A stretch of 64,000 nt of DNA, from contig JBCNJP010000003.1 of the NCBI GenBank assembly GCA_039602395.1, positions 64,284,278-64,348,277 on the forward strand. Reading direction: 5' to 3'. Shown here in pieces: positions 36,230 to 49,349 of this stretch. The notes under the pieces were generated by a model. The model made no database searches. It was given only the letters and a program-made list of their open reading frames with translations, and was not told the DNA's origin. The position numbers were made by a program, and so were the translations under genes. Source of the stretch: Deinandra increscens subsp. villosa (Eukaryota > Streptophyta > Magnoliopsida > Asterales > Asteraceae). Position 1 is the first letter of the stretch; each line of letters opens with the position of its first letter.

Positions 36230-37649
36230 CGAAAAGGGCTTTAAATTTATAAACCTAAAACTTCACAAGGAGAATTCTCGCACAAGCAGGTAAGTGTACT
36301 TATCACTTACTTGTGTAGTATATATCCTGTAGAATAGAATCGGGTGTCGAACATCAGGAACACGTACTAAGAAAATCAATGCAAATGTAAATAACAACAA
36401 ATAACATATAACGAGTAGTGGAAATGCAAATAATATTAAAAGTATCATCTTGATTTAGAATCCCCTTGCCACAATTACTACTTATCAGTGCATATTTATA
36501 CTCACTTTTCCTAAATATAACTAGGTCAATTGCTAAATCCAACCTAATTCTATGAAACCAGTTATGAATGCAGAACACTAGACAAATTACCGCTAAGAGA
36601 TATGCCTCTCTGTCTAATATCTCCGAAATGTTATGGACACACATTTTAGCAATCCTAACATAGTGCTATTCAATTAATTAATTCTATGTTGATTAGAGAG
36701 TTCCTATCTAGCATCCACCATAACAGAGTTATCTATAATATGGCATATAATAAGTCAGGCACAACCCTATAACCCTAGAGGCAATTAGACTCTAGATTCA
36801 CATAACACACATTAACACAACTCATGATAACAATAATCCATACCCCTCTCGGGATACAGCCTCAGGCCAAATATCAACCAGAACCCTATGACCTAAAGAT
36901 AGAATTATTAACCTATAGGAGTCGCGACTTCCTACACACTAACAAAACCACACCATGAAATCATGAACCATCTCAACATGCATGCATACGTACCAACATA
37001 TAATAATCAATCAAACACTGTTTTGCATTCAAACGCATAAACAATCATTCAAACATAGTAATCATAATACAAGGTTCATCTCCACCAAGATGATGGTGGA
37101 GTTTAGCCTCTCATGGCAGAATTCAATTCAATCATATGACTAAACAACGGAAATATACTCAAAATTAAATCTAGCTACGAATCGAATAACGAATACTAAC
37201 GATTACTGAATTCCTGTGGTCTCGATTACTTCTTTATGGCTTCCAAACAACTCTGCAACTCTGGAAAAACGTCTCTGGCCGTCAAGAGTCACCAACCCTT
37301 GCAATCGAATCGAAAAAGTCTATTTATAGGAAGTATTAGGGTTTTTGGATTCTTGGTCGTAACGGCTCGTAAGGCCTTCACGGGTCGTTACGATTGATTT
37401 CTAAAATTTCTTCTAAATTTAGCTCGATCTCATTCTTGGGCAACAAGCAAATGTGTATTCTGGCTCTAGCTTGAGAATTTCACTATTTTTCCTTTAAAAT
37501 CCGTGACTTTACCATTTTAGTACCTGTAATCCTTTTTTTTTTGCTAAAATAGACAATTTTACGTTAAATATGACGGGAAATAGCCAATAAATAACCAAAA
37601 GATGTGTGAAAATGTGTATAAAAACATGTTACATTTAAAGCACATCAAA
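36230..37649 (-). mobile_element. Athila-like 3' LTR, copy 1 (left boundary approximate)
   Basis: The - strand LTR starts at TGTTTGATGTGC (37,649), just after a GTGTGTGGA purine-rich tract. It has a TATA box (TATAAATA, 37,321-37,329). It runs toward 36,230 through a stretch typical of Ty3 U5 ends (GTTCGACACCCGATTC, about 36,335). It is noncoding. Confidence 0.6.
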
Positions 37650-39009
37650 CATCCACACACTTGAACATTGCTCGTCCCTGAGCAATCCTATAAATTTTCT
37701 ATCAACATTATTACAACGACATCTCAGTCACATAGATATATACTGCACCACATTTGTTAAGCCCTTAGGATTTTACCACAGTACTAGACCAAGACTCAAC
37801 AAGCATAAGAAATTGAATGAAAATTACAAATAATACCCCTAGTTTTCATGCAATCTTTCTCGAAGCTCACCACTGGGTGTAATTTTTAGGGAACTCTCAA
37901 GTCAAGTTAGTTCAATTGCGTTCTTGAGTTTATATATTGATCACGCTGCCGAGTACTACTAATGGATCTGAGCAAAGAAAGGGGGAAGAAGTACAAATAT
38001 TGCTCAAAGATACGGGTGTATGAGCTACCACCCTAACGTATATCTTGGCGTATACGTACAGCCATGTCACAACTTTTCGTTGTTATCTATTTATGCTATA
38101 TTTCCTTTTGGGCCAGCTTTCTTGGATCATTTTGACTTTTGATGAGCTGGGTTTTGAGATTTTTCTCTTTTCATGGGATTTTTGTAGTAAGGAGAGTAGG
38201 ATAAATATGTTGGCGTTATGTACAAAGTCCAACATCTTTGGGAAATTGACGACTCAGAAAACATCCAAAGTAAACTCAAGGCTTAAACGTGGTCTCAATA
38301 TAAACCTAGAAGCAATTCTAAACTATTGACATCCCTCGTGTGCTATTTTAGAATTTTCTTTTCTCCTAATGCCATGTCTTGTATTTTCTTTTATGACAGG
38401 CTCTTTTCTACACTAAGGCTTGACTCACATGGGAATGGGGTAGGGTGATAATTTAAATTGCAAGGTACCAGTGGTATTCCTGATCATAAAATTTAATGAA
38501 AACTGCTTATCTAGTAAGGTCGTTCTTGTTACCTAAAGACATGGTAATGCAAGCATGTTAGGGACGAATCCGTGGATTATACTGAGAAGGTGTACTTTTG
38601 TGTTAACCAAGGCCTCGGCCTCCCATCCAGATACTTAAAACCGTACATTGTCCCCAATGTACATAAATAATAAACATTTCGTGTGAGAAATGGAAAACTT
38701 CCTTGTAATTTGATAATCTTGAGCCCATCGTGTTCTTTTGCTATGTTGTTGAACTCTCTCTACCTATCTAGACTTGTCATTGCAGTTGCAATGCAATAGT
38801 AATGGCATAATAATAGTTAAAATAATCATACAACCATAGCACATCATAGACATAATCAGCCAAACCAAAATATATCACATGATCATCAGTAATGTAGTTA
38901 TTCGGTTACAGTTATCCAAAAATATAAACATAAACAAACAAAAGAAAATAAAATGTATCCAGTACATCACTAAAAGAAAGTTAACCAAACATAAATAAGC
39001 AACATCAAG
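37650..39009 (-). other. Noncoding region between env-like ORF and 3' LTR, copy 1
   Basis: Untranslated Ty3 spacer including the ACATTGGGGACAATGTACGG block (about 38,645-38,665) and the purine tract before the LTR. Nothing coding was seen. The same holds for copy 2 at 41,896-43,255. Confidence 0.5.
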
Positions 39010-39204
39010 TCAAGGGGCATCCACTATATCATCCAGGTCCTCCTCATCATCGTCCTCCTCATCATCGTCCTCCTCATCATCGTCCTCCTCATCATCGTCC
39101 TCATCAACACTGATAACTAGTGAAGACTCGCCCTCGTCGTCATCATCATCATCACCCTCTCCAGCAGCAGGTACCCTCGGTGAAAAAGGAATGAACCACT
39201 GCAA
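39010..39204 (-). pseudogene. Acidic C-terminal piece of Athila env-like ORF, copy 1
   Basis: On the - strand the tail is VDEDDDEEDDDEEDDDEE, encoded by a 15-bp tandem repeat (GAGGACGATGATGAG type, about four units), ending LDDIVDAP with a stop at 39,010. It is cut off at the duplication junction. Confidence 0.75.
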
Positions 39205-39307
39205 GCAGTGGTGAATATCTGCGAGCTCGGTAGGACCACCCCTACAGGTAGAAGATGCGGCAGGTGAAATAGGGTAGGTATAAGGTGGGGACTGGCTAGC
39301 CTGGCTT

Positions 39308-39779
39308 CTCTTTCAGAGCATTGACAGACAGTGATTATGGTGGTTGTGACATTGATAAGAAATCAACATCAGGTGGATGTCAATTCCTGGGTGAAAGACT
39401 TGTCTCTTGGCAATGCAAGAAGCAAACTTGTGTTTCCACTTCAACTGCAGAAGCTGAGTATATTGCCGCCTCAAGTTGTTGCAGCCAAGTCCTTTGGATC
39501 CAAAATCAAATGCTTGACTATGGGATCACATTCATGGAAACTCCTATTCTTGCAGACAACAACAGTGCCATCTCCATCATCAACAATCCAGTAAAGCAAT
39601 CCAAAACCAAACACATTGACACAAGGTATCATTTTATTAGAGATTGTGCAGAAAAGAATTTGATCAAATTATTCAAAGTTCATACTGATCATCAGTTGGC
39701 AGACTTGTTTACAAAAGCTTTTGATGAGGCAAGATTTTTCTATCTCATCACAGCCATTGGGATGATGAATTTTGAATAA
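39308..39779 (+). pseudogene. Duplicated Copia RNase H fragment
   Basis: A second copy of the last ~155 codons of the B pol (TDSDYGGCDIDKKSTSGG onward, to the stop at 39,777). It has no upstream RT or promoter and exists only because of the tandem duplication. Confidence 0.9.
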
Positions 39780-39935
39780 AAACTTTTCACAATTTTCAAA
39801 TAAAAGACATGTGCTTAAGAGCCCGTCTCTTGATACAAAAAGAAAAAGAAAAAGAAAATTTCTTGTGATAATTTCAGTTCATAGTCAGTAACCTCTGTTA
39901 CACTATGAAAATTTATCACAAATTTTCAAAAATCA

Positions 39936-40457
39936 TGTGTTTTGATGTTTAGTTTCAAGTTCCGGTTCAACCTGTGAGCAAAACATTTTTTTTAAACACA
40001 CCAGGAACTTCAACCGGAAAAATGCTTTATAAATGACGTGAAGTAAATTATCTTGCATGGCTTCAATACAACTATTCTCTCTTAGTGCTTCAGTTACCTT
40101 CTTTGGTTGTACCTGAGACAAGAAGGATGCATGTTGACAATTTGCATTTTGCGATTTGCTTCTTGGAAGCACTGGTGCATCAACTTCTCCAATTACATTC
40201 TCCAAAGGATGAGTTTTCATCACTCTATAATTGTATGATGGTGGTAATTTATGATTAAAATTAGGCTTAGGTATATTAAAGAGAGTGGAATCAACCATAA
40301 GCTCTAATTCTGGTATTTGTGAGAAAGGTGGGGATTCCTGAGATGGTGATGCAACAGGTTCAAAGATGGCTTCAAATGATTCGGTTTTATTAACTGGAGT
40401 AGGTGAACTTAGCTTATCAAGTGAAAACTCAGCTGATGCACGCGATTCGTATATCAA
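39936..40457 (-). pseudogene. Antisense Copia pol-linker fragment, copy 2
   Basis: Same as the fragment at 35,690, carried in the second duplication unit. Substitutions at 40,151 and 40,388 change a Glu to Gln and a Glu to Lys. Confidence 0.7.
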
Positions 40458-40475
40458 TAATGATGGACTTTTGTA

Positions 40476-41895
40476 CGAAAAGGGCTTTAAATTTATAAAC
40501 CTAAAACTTCACAAGGAGAATTCTCGCACAAGCAGGTAAGTGTACTTATCACTTACTTGTGTAGTATATATCCTGTAGAATAGAATCGGGTGTCGAACAT
40601 CAGGAACACGTACTAAGAAAATCAATGCAAATGTAAATAACAACAAATAACATATAACGAGTAGTGGAAATGCAAATAATATTAAAAGTATCATCTTGAT
40701 TTAGAATCCCCTTGCCACAATTACTACTTATCAGTGCATATTTATACTCACTTTTCCTAAATATAACTAGGTCAATTGCTAAATCCAACCTAATTCTATG
40801 AAACCAGTTATGAATGCAGAACACTAGACAAATTACCGCTAAGAGATATGCCTCTCTGTCTAATATCTCCGAAATGTTATGGACACACATTTTAGCAATC
40901 CTAACATAGTGCTATTCAATTAATTAATTCTATGTTGATTAGAGAGTTCCTATCTAGCATCCACCATAACAGAGTTATCTATAATATGGCATATAATAAG
41001 TCAGGCACAACCCTATAACCCTAGAGGCAATTAGACTCTAGATTCACATAACACACATTAACACAACTCATGATAACAATAATCCATACCCCTCTCGGGA
41101 TACAGCCTCAGGCCAAATATCAACCAGAACCCTATGACCTAAAGATAGAATTATTAACCTATAGGAGTCGCGACTTCCTACACACTAACAAAACCACACC
41201 ATGAAATCATGAACCATCTCAACATGCATGCATACGTACCAACATATAATAATCAATCAAACACTGTTTTGCATTCAAACGCATAAACAATCATTCAAAC
41301 ATAGTAATCATAATACAAGGTTCATCTCCACCAAGATGATGGTGGAGTTTAGCCTCTCATGGCAGAATTCAATTCAATCATATGACTAAACAACGGAAAT
41401 ATACTCAAAATTAAATCTAGCTACGAATCGAATAACGAATACTAACGATTACTGAATTCCTGTGGTCTCGATTACTTCTTTATGGCTTCCAAACAACTCT
41501 GCAACTCTGGAAAAACGTCTCTGGCCGTCAAGAGTCACCAACCCTTGCAATCGAATCGAAAAAGTCTATTTATAGGAAGTATTAGGGTTTTTGGATTCTT
41601 GGTCGTAACGGCTCGTAAGGCCTTCACGGGTCGTTACGATTGATTTCTAAAATTTCTTCTAAATTTAGCTCGATCTCATTCTTGGGCAACAAGCAAATGT
41701 GTATTCTGGCTCTAGCTTGAGAATTTCACTATTTTTCCTTTAAAATCCGTGACTTTACCATTTTAGTACCTGTAATCCTTTTTTTTTTGCTAAAATAGAC
41801 AATTTTACGTTAAATATGACGGGAAATAGCCAATAAATAACCAAAAGATGTGTGAAAATGTGTATAAAAACATGTTACATTTAAAGCACATCAAA
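40476..41895 (-). mobile_element. Athila-like 3' LTR, copy 2
   Basis: Duplicate of 36,230-37,649 at +4,246; TATA box at 41,567-41,575. No difference from copy 1 was noticed in this stretch. Confidence 0.6.
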
Positions 41896-43255
41896 CATCC
41901 ACACACTTGAACATTGCTCGTCCCTGAGCAATCCTATAAATTTTCTATCAACATTATTACAACGACATCTCAGTCACATAGATATATACTGCACCACATT
42001 TGTTAAGCCCTTAGGATTTTACCACAGTACTAGACCAAGACTCAACAAGCATAAGAAATTGAATGAAAATTACAAATAATACCCCTAGTTTTCATGCAAT
42101 CTTTCTCGAAGCTCACCACTGGGTGTAATTTTTAGGGAACTCTCAAGTCAAGTTAGTTCAATTGCGTTCTTGAGTTTATATATTGATCACGCTGCCGAGT
42201 ACTACTAATGGATCTGAGCAAAGAAAGGGGGAAGAAGTACAAATATTGCTCAAAGATACGGGTGTATGAGCTACCACCCTAACGTATATCTTGGCGTATA
42301 CGTACAGCCATGTCACAACTTTTCGTTGTTATCTATTTATGCTATATTTCCTTTTGGGCCAGCTTTCTTGGATCATTTTGACTTTTGATGAGCTGGGTTT
42401 TGAGATTTTTCTCTTTTCATGGGATTTTTGTAGTAAGGAGAGTAGGATAAATATGTTGGCGTTATGTACAAAGTCCAACATCTTTGGGAAATTGACGACT
42501 CAGAAAACATCCAAAGTAAACTCAAGGCTTAAACGTGGTCTCAATATAAACCTAGAAGCAATTCTAAACTATTGACATCCCTCGTGTGCTATTTTAGAAT
42601 TTTCTTTTCTCCTAATGCCATGTCTTGTATTTTCTTTTATGACAGGCTCTTTTCTACACTAAGGCTTGACTCACATGGGAATGGGGTAGGGTGATAATTT
42701 AAATTGCAAGGTACCAGTGGTATTCCTGATCATAAAATTTAATGAAAACTGCTTATCTAGTAAGGTCGTTCTTGTTACCTAAAGACATGGTAATGCAAGC
42801 ATGTTAGGGACGAATCCGTGGATTATACTGAGAAGGTGTACTTTTGTGTTAACCAAGGCCTCGGCCTCCCATCCAGATACTTAAAACCGTACATTGTCCC
42901 CAATGTACATAAATAATAAACATTTCGTGTGAGAAATGGAAAACTTCCTTGTAATTTGATAATCTTGAGCCCATCGTGTTCTTTTGCTATGTTGTTGAAC
43001 TCTCTCTACCTATCTAGACTTGTCATTGCAGTTGCAATGCAATAGTAATGGCATAATAATAGTTAAAATAATCATACAACCATAGCACATCATAGACATA
43101 ATCAGCCAAACCAAAATATATCACATGATCATCAGTAATGTAGTTATTCGGTTACAGTTATCCAAAAATATAAACATAAACAAACAAAAGAAAATAAAAT
43201 GTATCCAGTACATCACTAAAAGAAAGTTAACCAAACATAAATAAGCAACATCAAG

Positions 43256-44514
43256 TCAAGGGGCATCCACTATATCATCCAGGTCCTCCTCATCATCGTC
43301 CTCCTCATCATCGTCCTCCTCATCATCGTCCTCCTCATCATCGTCCTCATCAACACTGATAACTAGTGAAGACTCGCCCTCGTCGTCATCATCATCATCA
43401 CCCTCTCCAGCAGCAGGTACCCTCGGTGAAAAAGGAATGAACCACTGCAAGCAGTGGTGAATATCTGCGAGCTCGGTAGGACCACCCCTACAGGTAGAAG
43501 ATGCGGCAGGTGAAATAGGGTAGGTATAAGGTGGGGACTGGCTAGCCTGGCTACCCTCTGGGATAACTCTATCTTTAATGGGTGTAAGGAGATAAAAACC
43601 GTCCTCCTGTAGCTCGATAATATCAGTACTGGAGAGCTAGGTGTGTCCTAGAGGTGTGGGTGAAGGGTGAGGAGTGAGACCGGCGATGAACTGATCAGTA
43701 AGCAGGCAATAATGGCGAGCGATCCGTGTAATGTAAGGGCCAAACGATAACTCCTTACTGCGCGCAATAATGGAAGCCATAGCAGTCGCCATGAGGTGTG
43801 CTATATTGCACTTGTGTTAATGCACAAGGCAATACATGATGAAGATCTCAGAGGTGTTCGCCCGCTCGTTAGACGCCGAGCGGGTGTGCAGTGAGTAGGT
43901 GATGTGGCGGTGGATATATCGGTGAAGAGGGTCACAATACCATCTTCACCTGCTGGAGGCGGGGGTGTAGGTGCCATCCGCCATGGTCTGCCAGAATGTT
44001 CCCTAATCAAGTGCGGACCAATCACTGGATAGCATGCCCGGATCATACTCCGGGTCCTCCCCTGTAATGTCAATGAGTCCGGTACCCATACCAAACTCAA
44101 TGACGGACATCGAGAGATCAGCGCCCCCAAGCCTGAATGTAACAGCGGCTGTGCTATGGGGGTTGTCGGAGAGGGAGTCGAAGTGAAATGTGGAATGTAC
44201 CTCCAAAACCAACTCCCGATAAACCGGAATCTAGTTAATGTTGAAGGCGCGCCTCCAATCGACAGTGATGAGGCCTCGGGCACGCTCGCCGAGCCCCACT
44301 GAGTCCAACCAGCCCCAGTCTATCCCGTGCATCTTGGTCAGGTGCTTTGCAATGTAGTTACCCAAACGTTTATAAACGTTGCTTCTCGAGTTAAATTATA
44401 GCCATTGATGAGGGTGATGTGGTGCGTAGGGTTCGAGATCCTCGGGGTTTCTCATGAGCGGGATGGTCAAACCGTTGTCTCTTTCTGCTTTTCTTGCCCG
44501 CTCGATCCGCCATA
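43256..44514 (-). pseudogene. Athila-type env-like ORF, frameshifted
   Basis: ATG at 44,514 (MADRAGKKSRKRQRF) leads to a region with DWGWLDSVGLGERARGLITV, YRELVLEVHSTFHF and FRLGGADLSMSVIEFGMG. This resembles the ATHILA ORF1/env-like family that follows pol in Athila elements. Frames change near 44,400 and 44,230, and there are stops at about 44,000. The acidic DDDEE tail (43,450-43,256) ends it. The function of this ORF in active relatives is unknown; its order after pol supports an Athila assignment. Confidence 0.65.
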
Positions 44515-45129
44515 ACCTGCTTACAATTTCAAAACAACAGCTAAACAAAAAATTGTAAAAATTTGTGTAGAACGGCCCGTGACCGCGTCACAGGTCGTGA
44601 CCGAGGCGATTTTGCCAAAAATGCTCAATTGGCTATGGATTCAAGCCATTTTTGCAAATCAATAGAGCATATGTATTTCTAAGTGTAAGGGGACCTAGGA
44701 GGGGTAAAAAGCCCCTTGAATATTGACCTAATTTGCGGGCTTTAGCCTCGGGTTCACCCGAAACCCTAGAATTCGAAATGCGAAGAATACGAGAAAATTT
44801 TACCTTAATTTTGCAGACAAACGGAGTGGAGGGTGACGCAAGATGATGGAGGAGGGGTGAAATCGCCCGGAGCTCGAGTATTTTGTGGTTTTGGTGAAAA
44901 GTGATGCCATTATGGAGCGTGTCCGATGTTATCGGCTTTTGTAGGCTGATTACAGCCTGTGAGGGCATCACGAGTCGTGACGACCGGGTTTTCAAAAAAT
45001 TCAAAATTTAAACCCCCCCCCCCATCCACACACTTAATTTGGTACAAATTTAGTGTTTAAATGATACATGGAAATGAAAACAAATGAACAGAAAAAGAGC
45101 AAAACAAAAAAAAATGAAGATAGCGGGTT
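44515..45129 (-). other. Spacer between Athila pol and env-like ORF
   Basis: Noncoding, GC-richer than its surroundings. It contains CACGACTCGTGATGCCC-type repeats of the Ty3 spacer and an 11-C run (45,013-45,023; a G run on the coding strand). Confidence 0.5.
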
Positions 45130-46366
45130 GCCTCCCGGAAGCGCTTGTTTAATAACTAGTCATTAGCTTGACTCATAATGCATGTACGATTACTTGTTTT
45201 TTCGAGGGTGATTTCCTCGTACTCAATTTCTTCTATAGGTCCTCCTAGATAATGTTTCGGTCATTTACCATTGACACAGAATGTTTCCCCGTCTTTCTTT
45301 ATAACTTCAAGTGATCATTTGCGGATGTGCTTTTGACTCGATATGGTCCTGTCCACCTTGATCGCGGTTAACCCAGAAAGAGACTTAGTATGGAATATTA
45401 CAGAAAGAACCTTGTCTCCTGGTTCGAATACTTTTTCTCCCTGCAGGTAACAATCATGTAGATGTTTGGTACGTTCCTTGTATTTAGAGGACGCATTGTA
45501 TGCATCATCCCTCATTTCTTCTAACTCATGCAATTGAATATAGCGTCTTTGAACTGCTCCTTCAAGATCCAAATTAGCCGCTTTGAGGGCCCAATAGGCT
45601 TTGTGTTCTAGTTCTACATGTAGATGACACGCTTTCCCGTATACCAACCTAAAAGGTGTTATGCCTATTGGTGATTTGTATGCAGTTCTGAACGTCTAGA
45701 GCGCATCGTCTTGCTTTTTTGACCGATCCTTTCGATTACTACCAACAGTCTTTTCTAGAATTCTTTTGAGACCTCTATTGGTAACTTCTACTTGACCGCT
45801 AGACTGAGGGTGGTATGGCGTAGCTAATCTATGTGAAACCCCATATCTTTTTAGAACTTTCTCCATTTGAGCATTACAGAAGTGAGTCCCCCTATCGCTT
45901 ATCAGGGCTTTAGGTGTTCCAAATCTAAAGAATAGCTTCTTTAGAAAACAAACCACAGTTCTGGCATCATTGGTAGGCAATGCTTGAGCCTCTGCCCATT
46001 TGGAAACATAATCAACTGCGACTAGAATATATTTATTTCCATACGAGCTTGGGAAGGGTCCCATAAAGTCTATTCCCTAAACATCAAATACTTCACAAAT
46101 CTGAATTCCTTTTTGGGCATCTCATCTCGTTTAGAGATGTTTCCAGCTTTCTGGCAGGGGTCGCATTTACTAACCATATCTTGAGCATACTTAAATATGG
46201 TAGGACAGAAAAAACCTGCATCGAAGACCTTCTTAGTAGTATAGCTTGGTCCGTGATGTCCACCAGTTGGTCCTTCATGACAATGCCTAAGAATAGAATC
46301 TGCGTCATATCGATTTACGCATCGTCTAATCACTTGATCTGGTCGAACAAGTATGGGTCGTCCCAA
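45130..46366 (-). pseudogene. Ty3/Athila integrase, interrupted
   Basis: The H2C2 zinc-binding region (HCHEGPTGGHHG...CDPCQKAG, 46,290-46,150) is followed by the DDE core: Asp in VAVDYVSKWAEA, Asp in LISDRGTHF, Glu in GQVEVTNRG (46,064-45,740). The C-terminal part (45,647-45,315) contains KAYWALKAANLDL. The end reads ASGRQPAI at about 45,130-45,150, the usual C-terminus of this lineage. A stop separates the zinc part from the core (about 46,079) and a frame change lies near 45,690. Confidence 0.85.
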
Positions 46367-47758
46367 ATATAGTATTTTAGGTCACAAAATAATTTACGTT
46401 TTTGTTGATAGGTGAGTCCTGGCCAAAGATATTTGCAGGCGAGATAATTGGTGAAATCTGAATACCATGGTGTATCGTTTATGCTTGTGCTGATATGCAT
46501 CAAGGTTTCACCTGGGAATTTATCGTTGATCTTTTCTTCTGTGATTATATCTTCTTTCGATGTCTCTAGTCTTGAAAGATGGTCTGCTACTACATTCTCG
46601 GCTCCTTCCTTATCTTTGATTTCTAGATCGAACTCTTGAAGTAATAGGATCCATCTGATAAGCCTAGGTTTTGCGTCCTTTTTCGCAAACAAGTATCCAA
46701 TGGCCACGTGATCGGTGTAAACAGTGATTTTAGATAGGATGAGGTATGACCTAAACTTATCTAGGGCAAAAACAATAGTGTCTTGCTAGCGTAGTAGATT
46801 AGATGGAAGTGCTTGTCCTTTCTTTGACCGAGTACTGCGCCTATGGCATAATCGCTAGCATTGCACATTATTTCGAATGGGAGTGTCGAATCGGGTGCAA
46901 TTATGATTGGAGCATTCGTAAATTTATCCTTTAGCGTGTTATAAGCCTTGAGGCATTCCGGTGAAAAGATGAATTCTGCGTCTTTCTCTAGAAGTTTGGT
47001 CATAGGCTGTGAGATTTTTGAGAAATCCTTAATGAAGCGACGATATAAAATCCAGCGTGACCAAGGAAGCTTCTAACACCCTTAACGTTTTTAGGAGGAG
47101 GTAGTTGAAGAATGGTTGATCTTTTTGCCTTCTCTACCTCTAATCCTGCTATGGATATCTTATGTCCTAGTACAATGTCCTCTCTGACCATGAAGTGGCA
47201 TTTCTCGCAATTAAGTACTAGGTTGGTCTCCTGGCATCGAGCTAGGATCATTTCTAAGCTGGCCAGACATTGATCAAAGCTGTCTCCAAACACTGAAAAA
47301 TCTTCCATGAAAAATTCTATGGAGTCTTTGATCATGTCATCAAAAATTGCCATCATGCAACGTTGGAAAGTAGCAGGAGCGTTGCATAACCCAAATGGCA
47401 TACGTCTATACGCAAATGTGCCGAAAGGGCAGGTGAAAGTAGTCTTTTCATGATCGTTAGGTGCAATTGGGATTTGGAAGTATCCAGAAAATCCATCTAG
47501 GAAACAGTAGCAATCGTGTCCTCCTAACCTTTCTAACATTTGGTCTATGAAGGGTAAAGGGAAATGATCTTTCCTAGTGTCGTCATTTAGTTTACGATAG
47601 TCTATACACACGCACCATCCTGTCACAGTTCTAGTAGATATTAGTTCATCATCCTTTCCGATGACTGTCATTCCTCCCGTTTTAGGTACGACTTGAACTA
47701 GGCTTATCCATGGAGAATCCGAGATTGGGTGTATCAATCTGGCGTCTAGGAGTTTCAA
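46330..47758 (-). pseudogene. Ty3/Athila reverse transcriptase and RNase H, mutated active site
   Basis: RT motifs run from GWCVCIDYRKLNDDTRKDHF through CFLDGFSGYFQIPI to FGLCNAPATFQRCM. The catalytic (Y/F)xDD box reads FMEDFSVFG (47,297-47,308): the first Asp is Glu. RNase H continues after a frame change at about 47,000 (FEIMCNASDYAIGAVLGQ) and again at about 46,760 (VVADHLSRLE). The element cannot make functional RT from this copy. Confidence 0.9.
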
Positions 47759-48872
47759 GACTTCTTTCGTACCACATCATGCATATTAGGATTGAGACGC
47801 CTCTGTGGCTGAACTACAGCCTTATATGATTCCTCCATTAATATTTTGTGAGTACAAAAAGATGGGTTTATCCCTTTTATATCCATGATGTTCCATGCCA
47901 TGGCTCCCTTGTTTCTTATGAGTAGTTCAATAAGTCTCTCTTTTTGGTCAGGTTCCAAATGTGAGGGGATGACTACAAGTAACTTAGAATTCTTTTCTAG
48001 AAATGCATACTCTAAATGGTCAGGAAGTTCTTTTAGTTCTACCTCAGGTGGTTCTTCCATCGAGGATTTCATGCTGGGTTCTGTAGAGCCCTCCACGTGG
48101 TAGCAGTTTGTTTTAGCATTGAAGATTAACATGAAAGGTTCGGGCTCACCTTCGTCAGTAGAGGAAGGGGTATCGTTAGAATTTAGTTGCGTCAATAATT
48201 GAGGTTCATTAGGTTGGAACTCACAACTTGTATTTATCGTCTCTCCATAGTTTACCACCTCATCTTGTAGAAAATACAAGTTGTCTTCATGCTCCTATTC
48301 CATTTTCTTGTCGATATTGATAGACAAAGACTGTCCATCAACTCTTAGGGTTAGCTGCCCATTTTGGACGTCTATTAGTGTACGTGCAGTAGCTAAGAAT
48401 GGGCGTCCTAAAATCATTAGAACATTCTCATCTTCAGCCATGTCTAATATGACGAAGTCGACAGGAAAAGCGAAACTTCCAACTTGCACGATCACGTCTT
48501 CTGCAACTCCTCTAGGATATTTAATAGAACGATCTGGCAGTTGTATGCTCATCCGAACAGGTCGGAGGTCTCCTAGGTTGAGCCGATTGAATAGAGAAAA
48601 AGGCATAAGATTTATACTGGCTCCTAAGTCAGCAAGAGCTCTTTTGACTACACAACCGTGAATATGGAAAGGGTAGTGAAACATCCTGGATCCTTTCTCT
48701 TTTGTGGAAGAGCGTTCTGACAAACTGCCGTGCATGTTTCGTTGAGTGTAACATGAGATACTCCCTCGAACTTCTTCTTGATGGCCGAATATCCCTTAAT
48801 AAACTTCTCTATGGGTGATATGTAATCTAGTGCATCCAGGAGAGGTATTCGTATCTCTAGTGGTTCTATCAT
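47755..48872 (-). pseudogene. Ty3/Athila aspartic protease and pol N-terminus
   Basis: Protease core: ALADLGASINLMPFSLF (active Asp in ADLG) and VLMILGRPFLATARTLID (48,735-48,295). The upstream piece (48,872-48,650) reads VKFIKGY-type sequence in another frame. The downstream linker (48,279-47,755) contains LPDHLEYAFLEKNSKLLVVI and LEPDQKERLIELL, the segment before RT in Athila/Tat polyproteins. A stop lies near 48,290. Confidence 0.8.
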
Positions 48873-49349
48873 TTGCCGAATCCTCTTAAACTTTACTACT
48901 TCTCTGGACGTCTTTAGTCTTCAGGGAATGGCATAGGAGGTGTGTACGTTTTAGGTTTCTCCTTGGCTTTAATTGGTTCTTCGCCGTGAATACTTCTTCT
49001 CACTTGATTTTTCTTTAGTGGATTCTTCGATTGTTGTTTCTGAGGTGCTTGGTTCCTTTTCTTGAGCAATTTCATTACTTATACTCTTCCCGCTCCTAGT
49101 CGCTATGTTTGCTGTCTCCATGCATTCCTTATAGGGGGTTGAAGTTCTTTGGTTCCGAAGCTACCCCCTCAGGTGGTTAAGCTCTATCATAACTTTTATC
49201 ATGTCTTCATTTTGCGGCGCAGCTGCTACCCTAAGTAGATGCTGATTTGACAATGCAATTTGTTGAAGCTCCTCGACGTCATCTCTGTTCATCTTTATAT
49301 CTTCTCTCATGAAGGTCAATTCTCTCGTGAGTTGGGACTGAGATGTAGT
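48873..49349 (-). pseudogene. Degenerate gag-protease linker of the Athila-like element
   Basis: No long open frame; short segments are consistent with a decayed gag C-terminus. The strand and position are inferred from the flanking Gag and protease. Confidence 0.4.

Larger units (their letters stand above)
35059..39304. repeat. Tandem duplication of 4,246 bp, copy 1
   Basis: The unit runs from inside the RNase H of Copia B to inside the Athila-like env region. Every landmark recurs at +4,246. Four substitutions were noticed: 35,085 A/G, 35,905 C/G, 36,142 C/T and 36,203 C/G. The dinucleotide CT occurs at the start of both units and just after unit 2. Confidence 0.95.
39305..43550. repeat. 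Tandem duplication of 4,246 bp, copy 2
   Basis: This copy begins abruptly in the RNase H of Copia (AGCATTGACAGACAGTGATT) after ...GCTAGCCTGG. It ends at 43,550 and continues without a break into the rest of the Athila-like element. It reads TDSDYGG where copy 1 reads TDNDYGG. Confidence 0.95.

Noticed and set aside
38045..38329. 94-codon + strand frame, repeated at 42,291
   Set aside because: Present twice only because of the tandem duplication; it lies in Athila noncoding DNA with no family resemblance.
39010..39204. DDDEE-rich frame as an independent acidic gene
   Set aside because: It is the C-terminal tail of the Athila env-like ORF, as the uninterrupted context at 43,256 shows.
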